A DNA stretch of 64,000 nt from Bacteroidetes bacterium UBA5697 (GTDB lineage: Bacteria; Bacteroidota; Bacteroidia; B-17B0; Aurantibacillaceae): positions 25,907-89,906 of the forward strand of contig DIHL01000031.1 in the NCBI GenBank assembly GCA_002420145.1, read 5' to 3'. Shown here piece by piece: positions 25,049 to 32,890 of the stretch. The position numbers and the translations under genes were made by a program. Under the pieces are notes generated by a model. That model saw only the letters and a program-made list of their open reading frames with translations. It made no database searches and had not been told where the DNA came from. Within the stretch, counting starts at the first letter, position 1. The number at the start of each line of letters is the position of its first letter.

Positions 25049-26533
25049 ATGGAACCAAAAAAACTGACTACCGCAAGCGGCATCCCCTTCACTGAATTCG
25101 AAAATTCGATGACGGTAGGTCCACGAGGCCCTATTTTAATTCAAGATTATTTGTTGCACGAAGATATGGCGCACTTTAATCGTGAGCGCATTCCGGAGCG
25201 TGTGGTACACGCCAAAGGTGCTGGTGCTTTTGGAACTTTTACAGTAACTCATGATATTAGCAAATACACTAAAGCCAAATTGTTTTCGGATATTGGTAAG
25301 CAAACCAAAGTGTTTGCGCGCTTCTCTCAAGTAGGTGGCGAAAAAGGTAGCGCCGATAGCGAAAGAGACCCTCGAGGTTTTGCCCTTAAATTTTATACCG
25401 AAGATGGTAACTGGGATTTAGTAGGCAATAACACGCCTGTGTTTTTTATTAAGGACCCTAAAAAGTTTTCGCACTTTATACATACTCAAAAGCGCGATCC
25501 AAAAACCAATTGCAAAAGCCCAACGATGATGTGGGATTTTTGGAGTTTAAATCCCGAAAGCCTTCATCAAGTAATTATACTAATGAGTAACAGAGGAACT
25601 CCTATGTCTTACCGCCACATGCATGGTTTTGGAAGTCATACTTTTTCGATGATCAATCATTTTAATGAACGCACTTGGGTAAAGTTTCATTTTAGAACCC
25701 AACAAGACATTAAAAATTTTACAGGCGAAGATGCCAACACGATGCGCGGCATCGATCCTGATCAGGCACAAAGAGATTTAGTAGAAGCGATTGCCAAAAA
25801 AGAGTTTCCGAAATGGTTGTTGCAAATACAAGTGATGACAGAAGATCAAGCTATTGAGTTTGAATTTAATCCTTTTGATGTGACTAAAATTTGGCCGCAT
25901 AAAGAATATCCCTTAATAGATGTGGGCATGATGGAGCTACACACCATTCCCGAAAATTATTTTAGAGATGTGGAACAAGCCGCCTTTGCTCCTGCGCATG
26001 TAGTAAATGGCATTAGTTACTCACCCGATAAAATGTTGCAAGGACGAATCCTTTCTTACCCTGATGCGCAACGTTACCGTTTGGGCGCCAACTACGAGCA
26101 TATTCCTGTAAACAAATGTCCTTATATGACTTCTAATTATCAACGTGATGGCTTGATGCAGGTGAGCGAAAATGGAGGCGCTGATGTAAACTATCGTCCA
26201 AACAGTTATGATGATATGATTGTTGATAGTCATTATAAAGAACCTTCGATGATTTTAGAATCGCATGAAGCTGGATGGTATGATAGAAATGTAAATGATG
26301 GAGATCATTATTCGCAACCCGCTAAACTAGTTACCAAAGTAATGAATGATTTAGAGAGAAGTCATTTAATTGACAATATCGTAAACTCCATGAAAGGTAT
26401 TATAGGAGAAAAAAAAGAAGAAATTATTTACAGACAGTTATGCAACTTTTTTAGAGTAGATATGAACTTAGGCGTAGCCATTGCTAAAGGCTTAGGTATT
26501 GAACTAGATGAAAAAATCATGTCGAGAAAATAA
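25049..26533 (+). CDS. katA: Catalase (monofunctional, haem)
   Basis: Catalase disproportionates hydrogen peroxide in the cytoplasm. The 494-residue protein is full length for the small-subunit class. Distal His54 lies in RIPERVVHAKGAG, the distal Asn in LVGNNTPVFF (about 127), and the proximal haem-ligand Tyr337 in RILSYPDAQRYRLG. Codon choice appears more G/C-rich (GCG, CGC, GGC, GTG) than in neighbouring genes, which may reflect transfer or expression level. It is preceded by the shared GTGAAT promoter and is monocistronic in appearance, with the DUF4142 gene having its own promoter 123 bases later. Confidence 0.97.
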   Translation: MEPKKLTTASGIPFTEFENSMTVGPRGPILIQDYLLHEDMAHFNRERIPERVVHAKGAGAFGTFTVTHDISKYTKAKLFSDIGKQTKVFARFSQVGGEKGSADSERDPRGFALKFYTEDGNWDLVGNNTPVFFIKDPKKFSHFIHTQKRDPKTNCKSPTMMWDFWSLNPESLHQVIILMSNRGTPMSYRHMHGFGSHTFSMINHFNERTWVKFHFRTQQDIKNFTGEDANTMRGIDPDQAQRDLVEAIAKKEFPKWLLQIQVMTEDQAIEFEFNPFDVTKIWPHKEYPLIDVGMMELHTIPENYFRDVEQAAFAPAHVVNGISYSPDKMLQGRILSYPDAQRYRLGANYEHIPVNKCPYMTSNYQRDGLMQVSENGGADVNYRPNSYDDMIVDSHYKEPSMILESHEAGWYDRNVNDGDHYSQPAKLVTKVMNDLERSHLIDNIVNSMKGIIGEKKEEIIYRQLCNFFRVDMNLGVAIAKGLGIELDEKIMSRK

Positions 26534-26555
26534 TAAAGAGTTTTTTACATAACCT

Positions 26556-26619
26556 GTGAATGATGTAACACTCTATGGTTAAAACGTAAAGCTTTTTTAT
26601 TTAGATACGCTCACCTTTG
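26556..26619 (+). promoter_or_regulatory. Activator-type promoter of the DUF4142 gene (site B)
   Basis: ATAACCTGTGAATGATGTAAC contains GTGAAT at 26556-26561; CACCTTTG at 26612-26619 is the -7-like box, 38 bases before the ATG. Spacing is 56 bases. From GTGAAT onward 13 of the first 15 bases or more match site A upstream of katA. TGTGA-N6-TAACA resembles a CRP/FNR half-site pair. Confidence 0.65.
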
Positions 26620-26656
26620 CTTAACAATAAAACCAAACCTATTTAAACATAAAAAC

Positions 26657-27250
26657 ATGACCAGAAAAAAACATTATAAAACCGCATTTATTAAATCAAC
26701 CATTGTAACCGCTACTTTATTTACAGCAATGGCTTGTCAGGAAAACAAAAAACCAGAAGACACTAAGGTTGTAGCCGACAATCAAAATGAATATAATTTC
26801 ACCACCAACAGCAAAGAAAACGATGCACAGTTTTTAGTAAACGCTACGGCCCTAAATCTAAATACGATTGAATTAGCTCAATTGGCTCAACAAAAAAGCA
26901 CCAACGATGATTTAAAAAGTTTTGCAATCATGTTAGAAAAAGATCACAAAGCATCTATTAAAGAAATTACAAGCTTGGCAAATACTAAATTTATGGTTAT
27001 TCCAAAATCGATGACAGACGATGGAAAAACAAATTTTAAAGACTTAACTAATTTATCAACTATTGAATTTGAAAAAGCTTATACTAACATAATGGTAAAA
27101 GAACATCAAGAGGCGATTATATTATTTGACAAAGCCTCTACCGAATCAAAAGATCAAGAGATAAAAGCTTTAGCAGCGTCTACATTACCTAAACTTCGTC
27201 AGCATTTAGATATTGCGATTACATTTCAAGAAAAATACAATAAAAAATAA
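26657..27250 (+). CDS. DUF4142 domain lipoprotein
   Basis: A 197-residue protein with a lipobox FTAMAC (Cys27) and a helical DUF4142 domain (about 60-195) of the ferritin-like type: NDAQFLVNATALNLNTIELAQLAQQKS, FAIMLEKDHKAS and YTNIMVKEHQEAIILFDKAS are characteristic segments. DUF4142 proteins are exported, often induced in envelope, oxidative or starvation stress, and lack a proven activity. The shared promoter element with katA and the copper-storage gene supports a stress role. Confidence 0.88.
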   Translation: MTRKKHYKTAFIKSTIVTATLFTAMACQENKKPEDTKVVADNQNEYNFTTNSKENDAQFLVNATALNLNTIELAQLAQQKSTNDDLKSFAIMLEKDHKASIKEITSLANTKFMVIPKSMTDDGKTNFKDLTNLSTIEFEKAYTNIMVKEHQEAIILFDKASTESKDQEIKALAASTLPKLRQHLDIAITFQEKYNKK

Positions 27251-27407
27251 AAATCATTTTAGTGGGGTTCTTTGCGATTTGTCAGGTTGACGAAATGGTA
27301 TCAGAAATATGGATATTTTTCAACCTTCTTTCCATAACCAACGAAAAGGTAGGCGAGTCTGTAACCCGTTATCGAATATAAAGAAGAATCCCAACTAAAT
27401 GATTTTT
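27250..27407. repeat. Inverted-repeat-bounded 158-base intergenic element
   Basis: AAAATCATTTTAGTGGGGTT at the left end matches the reverse complement of the right end (AATCCCAACTAAATGATTTT, up to 27407) with two mismatches and one indel over about 22 bases. The interior has no open frame and a possible inner stem (AACCTTCTTTC / ACGAAAAGGT). It could be a small MITE-like insertion or a structured RNA. Confidence 0.5.
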
Positions 27408-27427
27408 TGAATACAACAACTACCCAC

Positions 27428-27466
27428 AAAAAAACTCCCTCTATTGCTTAATAAAGGGAGTTTTTA
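27428..27466 (-). terminator. Rho-independent terminator of the TPR-phosphatase gene
   Basis: AAAAACTCCCT and AGGGAGTTTTT form the stem directly after the minus-strand stop at 27468. The arm sequence AAACTCCCTCT recurs in the terminator at 29812. Confidence 0.85.
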
Positions 27467-27467
27467 T

Positions 27468-29645
27468 TTAAACTCTCACGCCTATAATTGTAATATCATC
27501 TACCTGCTCGGTATTACCCATCCATTCAATTAGGATATCTTTTAAAGCTAATTGTTGTTCGTTAGTTGGCTTATGAGCAATAGAAATCAAAAGCTCTTTT
27601 AATTTCTTATACAAAAACTTTTTACCTTTTGGTCCGCCAAACTGGTCGGGAAAACCATCGGTTAAGGTATATATCATATCTCCTTTTTGTAATTCAATTT
27701 CATGTTGAGTAAAAGAAACAGAGTCTCTATCGTGTTTCCCTACTGGTATTTTATCGGGAGAGAGTTCTATTAATTGATTGGTAGCTGAGCCTGTCGAAGC
27801 TCGAACAATCCAAATGGGATTATTTGCTGCCGCATAGGTTAGTTTGGTTTTGTCTTTATTAAATGAAATCAAACTACAATCCATTCCATCCTTTCCGCCT
27901 TCAACGCTTCCATCTTTTTTTAAACGTTGTATAATCGTCTGGCGTGTGTGATTTAATATTTCTGCTGGCTCATTAATACCTAACTCTACTGCCCTTTCAA
28001 GTGATGATGTATTTAACAAACTCATAATAGCCCCTGGCACACCGTGTCCTGTACTATCGGCTGTTACTAAAGCAAAGTTTCCATTATGTAAAGTATGCGC
28101 CCAATAAAAATCGCCACTTACCACATCTTTTGGTTGAAATAATACAAAGTAATCTTTTAGGTTTTCATTCAATTGTTCTTTGGTTGCTAAAAAACTACGC
28201 TGAATACGTTCTGCATAATTGATACTATCTGTTATTTCTCGGTGTTTTCCTTCAACCATGTTTTTTTGAATAGTGATAATTTTATTTTGTCTATTCGTTA
28301 CCCTAAAGCGATTAATAATAAATCCGGAAAAAATAAGAACTAAAACCAAGCCACCATATAAGGCATAGCTCTTTATGTTCGCTTGTTTAATTTGTTCTTG
28401 TTGCAATGAAATTTCCGCATCTTTTATTTTTTGTTCGCTAAAATGCTTTACGCTATCCGCAGTAGCTTTTTTCTCAAATTCAAAGTTCAATTCAGAACGT
28501 AATGTTCTTTTAGTATTTTCTTGATTAAACAAACTATCTCTGGTTGAGATAAATAATTGATATTCTATATAAGCTTTTTCCCAATTTCTCTTAAGATTAT
28601 ACAGTTTATTTAATGAATAATGCTGTTCTTTTTCAGTATTTAAATCTTCTGCTTCTTTGGCTAAAACTAATGCTTCTTTTAAAAAAGATTCTGCTTCATT
28701 TAGTTTTTTCTGTTCAATATATATAGCACCAATCGCTCCTTTCAATCTAGCCACCCCAGCTTTATCATCTAACTCTTTAGCAATTACTAAAGCTTTTTCA
28801 ATAAACTCCAATGCTTTAGAATAATCTTTTTTATTCTGATAAACAGATCCAATATTCCCTAATGTATTTACTACTTGTAGTTTAAACTGCATAGTTTCTG
28901 CCATACTAAGTGATTTAAAATAATACTCTAAAGCTTTATCATATTCTTTCATATGATTATAAACCAATCCAATATTACCTAAATCAGCAGCAACACTGCG
29001 ACTGTTATTTGTTTTTTCAGCAAGACGTAATGCCTTAAAATAATAAGTTAATGCCTTTTTATTTTCTGAAATAGCTTGATATACATTTCCAATATTTGCT
29101 AAATGAATGGCTGATATATTTTCTAAATGAAGTTCTTCTGTTAATTTTAAAGCGCCAAAGTAATTTTCTAAGGCTCTCGAATAATTACCTTGATCTTTAA
29201 ACACATTGCCGATACTACCTAAACATGTTGAAATACCTTTCTTATCTTCAATTTCAATAGCTAATTTTAAAGAATAATTAAAATAATCTAAAGCTTTTGT
29301 TGGATTTCCTATACAACTTTGTACAATACCCATACAGTTATAGCTAGTTGCTTTTTGACGTTTAAAAAAACTAGATTGCATTTTTTTAGCAGTTGACAAT
29401 TTAAGATCTTCAAAAACTAATGCTTGATTTGCAACACTATCAGCCATCTCATAGTCTCCTATAAATATTAATTCACGACTAAGGGAATTGTATGCCTTTA
29501 CTAGAGTTGTATCTGTTGAATAAACAGATGGTTTTGCTACAATGCTTGCGCATAATTTTCTTAGTGAGTCAATTTTGTGATTTTGAGAGTGGAGAGTAAC
29601 ACTCAAAGTGAAAAAAAATAAAAAATAAAAACGTGTGTTACTCAT
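27468..29645 (-). CDS. TPR-repeat sensor with SpoIIE/PP2C-type serine phosphatase domain
   Basis: From ATG 29645 the product has 725 residues: a signal peptide (1-20), periplasmic TPR array (about 50-345) with repeated GNIGxVY...ALxYYxKSL units, a coiled-coil stretch, one membrane helix (about 392-412, YALYGGLVLVLIFSGFII), the conserved linker SINYAERIQRSFL, and a cytoplasmic PPM phosphatase (about 475-725) with FQPKDVVSGDFYW and DSTGHGVPGA metal-binding motifs. It should dephosphorylate a phospho-Ser/Thr partner-switch protein on an external or periplasmic cue. The SiaC-like protein at 44030 is a candidate substrate. A start 12 codons upstream is rejected because it would precede the signal peptide. 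Confidence 0.88.
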   Translation of the reverse strand: MSNTRFYFLFFFTLSVTLHSQNHKIDSLRKLCASIVAKPSVYSTDTTLVKAYNSLSRELIFIGDYEMADSVANQALVFEDLKLSTAKKMQSSFFKRQKATSYNCMGIVQSCIGNPTKALDYFNYSLKLAIEIEDKKGISTCLGSIGNVFKDQGNYSRALENYFGALKLTEELHLENISAIHLANIGNVYQAISENKKALTYYFKALRLAEKTNNSRSVAADLGNIGLVYNHMKEYDKALEYYFKSLSMAETMQFKLQVVNTLGNIGSVYQNKKDYSKALEFIEKALVIAKELDDKAGVARLKGAIGAIYIEQKKLNEAESFLKEALVLAKEAEDLNTEKEQHYSLNKLYNLKRNWEKAYIEYQLFISTRDSLFNQENTKRTLRSELNFEFEKKATADSVKHFSEQKIKDAEISLQQEQIKQANIKSYALYGGLVLVLIFSGFIINRFRVTNRQNKIITIQKNMVEGKHREITDSINYAERIQRSFLATKEQLNENLKDYFVLFQPKDVVSGDFYWAHTLHNGNFALVTADSTGHGVPGAIMSLLNTSSLERAVELGINEPAEILNHTRQTIIQRLKKDGSVEGGKDGMDCSLISFNKDKTKLTYAAANNPIWIVRASTGSATNQLIELSPDKIPVGKHDRDSVSFTQHEIELQKGDMIYTLTDGFPDQFGGPKGKKFLYKKLKELLISIAHKPTNEQQLALKDILIEWMGNTEQVDDITIIGVRV

Positions 29646-29811
29646 AAACGGAGGAATATAAATACTAAAAACTGTAATCAATATATGATTGACACTCTTT
29701 TATCAAATATAATAATTAATACAATAGTACAATAAGCTTCTAATATAGAATCGAATATATTTAGTCGAAATAGTCAAAAAGAAAATAATAAACCATGCTC
29801 TATTATTAAAC

Positions 29812-29845
29812 AAAACTCCCTCTGTTAAACAACAGAGGGAGTTTT
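29812..29845 (-). terminator. Rho-independent terminator of the aconitase gene
   Basis: AAAACTCCCTCTGTT (29812-29826) and its exact complement at 29831-29845 form a 15-base stem with a 4-base loop. Confidence 0.9.
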
Positions 29846-29854
29846 AAATCTCAG

Positions 29855-29886
29855 ACACCATCAGGTTTTAAAAACCTGACAGGTGT
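29855..29886. repeat. REP-like palindrome (ACACC..CAGGTTTT/AAAACCTG..GGTGT)
   Basis: ACACCATCAGGTTTT faces AAAACCTGACAGGTGT across a 1-base centre. It sits between the aconitase stop and its terminator and resembles dispersed palindromes of Bacteroidota spacers. Confidence 0.55.
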
Positions 29887-29895
29887 GAATTTATT

Positions 29896-32163
29896 TTATG
29901 CTTTTACGCTCGCACGAATAATATTTAAAGCGCCGCCAGCTTTAAACCACTCAATTTGTTGAGCATTATAGCTATGGTTTACTTTAAATTCTTCTTTGCT
30001 ACCATCAGCATGCGTTAATGCAATAGTTAACGGTACACCTGGTGTAAAGCTTGTTAGTCCTAATACATCAATGGTATCGTCTTCTTTAATTTTATCGTAA
30101 TCAGCAGGGTTAGCAAATGTGATTCCTAACATACCTTGTTTCTTTAAGTTTGTTTCGTGAATACGAGCAAAAGATTTTACTAATACTACTTTCACACCTA
30201 AATGACGAGGCTCCATCGCTGCATGCTCACGAGATGAACCCTCACCATAGTTTTCATCGCCTACAACAATAGACCCAATGTTTTGAGCTTTGTAGGCACG
30301 CTGAACAACTGGTACGCCAGCATATTCACCTGTAATTTGGTTTTTAACCGAATCCGTTTTGTCGTTAAATGCATTGACAGCACCAATTAACATGTTGTTT
30401 GAAATGTTATCTAAGTGACCACGGAATTTTAACCATGGACCAGCCATAGAGATATGATCTGTTGTACACTTACCTTTAGCCTTAATTAATAATTTTAAGC
30501 CTTTAAAGTCAACACCATTCCAAGCGGCGAATGGATCTAATAATTGTAAACGCTTAGAAGTTGGTTCAACTAAAACTTGAACTTTACTTCCGTCTGCTGC
30601 TGGAGCTTGGTAACCTGCATCTTCTACAGCAAAGCCTTTTGGAGGTAATTCGTAACCAGTTGGTTCATCTAATTTTACTTGTTCACCTTTATCGTTAGTT
30701 AATGTATCTTTTAAAGGATTGAAACTTAAATCACCGGCGATAGCCATTGCTGCAACTATTTCAGGAGAGGCAACAAATGCATACGTATTTGGATTTCCAT
30801 CCGCACGTTTCGCAAAGTTACGGTTGAAAGAATGGATGATTGTATTTTTTTCTTGTTTCTCAGCACCTACTCTATCCCACATACCAATACATGGTCCGCA
30901 AGCATTAGTAAATACAGTTGCACCAACTTGATTAAACACATCTAAGAAACCGTCACGCTCAATCGTGTAACGAATTTGCTCAGAACCTGGATTAATCATA
31001 AACTCTGCTTTAGATTTTAAACCTTTAGCAGAAACTTGTTTTGCTAATGATACCGCACGAGAAATATCTTCGTAAGAAGAGTTTGTACAAGAACCTATTA
31101 AACCTGCTTCAATTTTTAAAGGCCAACCATTTGCAATAGCTGCTTCTTTTAATTTTGAAATAGGAGTTGCTAAATCTGGTGTAAAAGGTCCGTTTACATA
31201 CGGCTCTAATTCAGATAAATTGATTTCAATAACTTCGTCAAAATATTTAGAAGGATTTGCATACACTTCTGCATCACCTGTTAAATGTTCTTTAATACCA
31301 TCTGCCAAAGCAGCTACATCAGCACGTCCAGTTGCTTTTAAGTAACGGCTCATGCTTTCGTCATAACCAAATGTAGAAGTGGTTGCACCAATTTCTGCAC
31401 CCATGTTACAAATTGTACCTTTACCAGTACAAGATAAACTAATAGCACCTTCACCAAAATATTCAACTACTTTATCAGTACCACCTTTTACAGTTAAGAT
31501 ACCAGCTACTTTTAAAATAACGTCTTTAGCACTTGCCCATCCGTTTAATTTACCAGTTAATTTAATACCAATTAATTTTGGCATTTTTAGTTCCCAAGGT
31601 AAACCAGCCATTACATCGCAAGCATCAGCTCCACCAACACCAATAGCAATCATACCTAAACCACCAGCATTTACTGTGTGAGAATCGGTACCTATCATCA
31701 TTCCACCAGGGAACGCGTAATTTTCTAAAACAATTTGATGAATGATACCAGCTCCTGGTTTCCAGAAACCAATACCATATTTATTAGACACAGACGCTAA
31801 GAAATTAAATACTTCTTCGCTTTCATGTTTTGCTCTATCTAAATCCGTAGCCGCTCCAACTTTTGCTTGAATTAAGTGATCACAATGAACAGATGAAGGA
31901 ACCGCTACCGTTGGACGTCCAGCTTGCATAAATTGCAATAAAGCCATTTGTGCTGTAGCATCTTGCATAGCCACTCTATCAGGATTAAAATCAACGTAAG
32001 ACGAACCGCGAGGGTAATCCGTTAATTTCATATCAGCATCTAAATGCGAGTACAAGATTTTTTCTGCTAAAGTTAGTGGGCGACCTAAGGTTTTACGAGC
32101 TGCTTCAATGCGCGCTGGCATGTTAGCGTAAACCTTCTTAATCATTTCAATGTCAAATGCCAT
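29896..32163 (-). CDS. acn: Aconitate hydratase, mitochondrial-type
   Basis: Aconitase interconverts citrate and isocitrate in the TCA cycle. The 755-residue length and sequence match the mitochondrial-like clade rather than bacterial AcnA (about 890) or AcnB (about 860). The [4Fe-4S] ligands are Cys359 in GSCTNSSYED and Cys422/Cys425 in ACGPCIGMW; the GTDSH motif (158-162) and the C-terminal swivel domain with GEGSSREHAAMEPRH-type loop are present. Full length. The gene is flanked by terminators at both ends of its neighbourhood and appears monocistronic. Confidence 0.96.
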   Translation of the reverse strand: MAFDIEMIKKVYANMPARIEAARKTLGRPLTLAEKILYSHLDADMKLTDYPRGSSYVDFNPDRVAMQDATAQMALLQFMQAGRPTVAVPSSVHCDHLIQAKVGAATDLDRAKHESEEVFNFLASVSNKYGIGFWKPGAGIIHQIVLENYAFPGGMMIGTDSHTVNAGGLGMIAIGVGGADACDVMAGLPWELKMPKLIGIKLTGKLNGWASAKDVILKVAGILTVKGGTDKVVEYFGEGAISLSCTGKGTICNMGAEIGATTSTFGYDESMSRYLKATGRADVAALADGIKEHLTGDAEVYANPSKYFDEVIEINLSELEPYVNGPFTPDLATPISKLKEAAIANGWPLKIEAGLIGSCTNSSYEDISRAVSLAKQVSAKGLKSKAEFMINPGSEQIRYTIERDGFLDVFNQVGATVFTNACGPCIGMWDRVGAEKQEKNTIIHSFNRNFAKRADGNPNTYAFVASPEIVAAMAIAGDLSFNPLKDTLTNDKGEQVKLDEPTGYELPPKGFAVEDAGYQAPAADGSKVQVLVEPTSKRLQLLDPFAAWNGVDFKGLKLLIKAKGKCTTDHISMAGPWLKFRGHLDNISNNMLIGAVNAFNDKTDSVKNQITGEYAGVPVVQRAYKAQNIGSIVVGDENYGEGSSREHAAMEPRHLGVKVVLVKSFARIHETNLKKQGMLGITFANPADYDKIKEDDTIDVLGLTSFTPGVPLTIALTHADGSKEEFKVNHSYNAQQIEWFKAGGALNIIRASVKA

Positions 32164-32317
32164 AATATTTAAGATTTAAGAGTTGTGATTTTAGATTTAA
32201 AATTGCGTCACGAATTTACGAAATAAATACCTTTTTTAAGGTATAATAGCACAAAAAGTTTATGAAATATTTTAGAACATTGAATTTCAGATGAATGACA
32301 AAAGTTAGTTAAAAACA

Positions 32318-32355
32318 AAAAAACAGCTATCTAACCTAAGTTAAACAGCTGTTTC
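32318..32355 (-). terminator. Terminator of the DUF3276 gene
   Basis: AAACAGCT (32331-32338) pairs with AGCTGTTT (32347-32354), with an inner TAAC/GTTA pairing; the minus-strand product is followed by a T-rich run. Confidence 0.65.
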
Positions 32356-32380
32356 AAGTTAATCACAAAGTGGATATTTA

Positions 32381-32725
32381 TTATTTTCCTAAATCATCAA
32401 AGTTCACATCCTCAGAACTTGGCGATGCTCCGTCATTTGAATAAGCCTCTCTCTCAACGATTGGAGGAGCATTTTCCTTAATCACTTCAATAGACTCGTT
32501 TAAACCTTCCATAAATTTTTCGAAGTCTTCTTTATATAAAAAGATTTTATGCTTTTCGTAAGTAAACTTGCCATCAGTACCAAAACGCTTCTTACTCTCA
32601 GTAATGGTTAGGTAATAGTCGTTTCCTCTTGTCGATTTCACATCAAAAAAATACGTGCGTTTTCCAGCTTTCACTGCTTTAGAAAATAAATCTTCTCGTT
32701 CTGTTCTTTCTATCTCTTCAGACAT
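32381..32725 (-). CDS. DUF3276 (PUR-alpha-like) nucleic-acid-binding protein
   Basis: A 114-residue protein with a single PUR-repeat-type domain (about 12-85: AVKAGKRTYFFDVKSTRGNDYYLTITES, KHKIFLYKEDFEKFMEGL) and an acidic, disordered tail (DDLGK end). DUF3276 is conserved in Bacteroidota and related to BpuR of Borrelia, which binds single-stranded DNA and RNA. A small regulatory or RNA-binding role in the cytoplasm is expected, but no target is known. Confidence 0.88.
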   Translation of the reverse strand: MSEEIERTEREDLFSKAVKAGKRTYFFDVKSTRGNDYYLTITESKKRFGTDGKFTYEKHKIFLYKEDFEKFMEGLNESIEVIKENAPPIVEREAYSNDGASPSSEDVNFDDLGK

Positions 32726-32836
32726 ATATCTTATTTTTTAGTACATAACAAATATTTACATTTTTTGTTGAAACTTTTCATCGTGTTGAAAATTAGTTGA
32801 TAAATATCAGATTCCTCAAAAATATCATTTAAGCAT

Positions 32837-32870
32837 AAAAAAAGCCCCTCATTGCTGAAGGGCTTTTTTA
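32837..32870 (-). terminator. Rho-independent terminator of the 32891-35047 protease
   Basis: AAAAAGCCC and GGGCTTTTT form the stem around CTCATTGCTGAA, about 20 bases after the minus-strand stop. Confidence 0.82.
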
Positions 32871-32890
32871 TTTGTCTTTTATCCTTAAGA

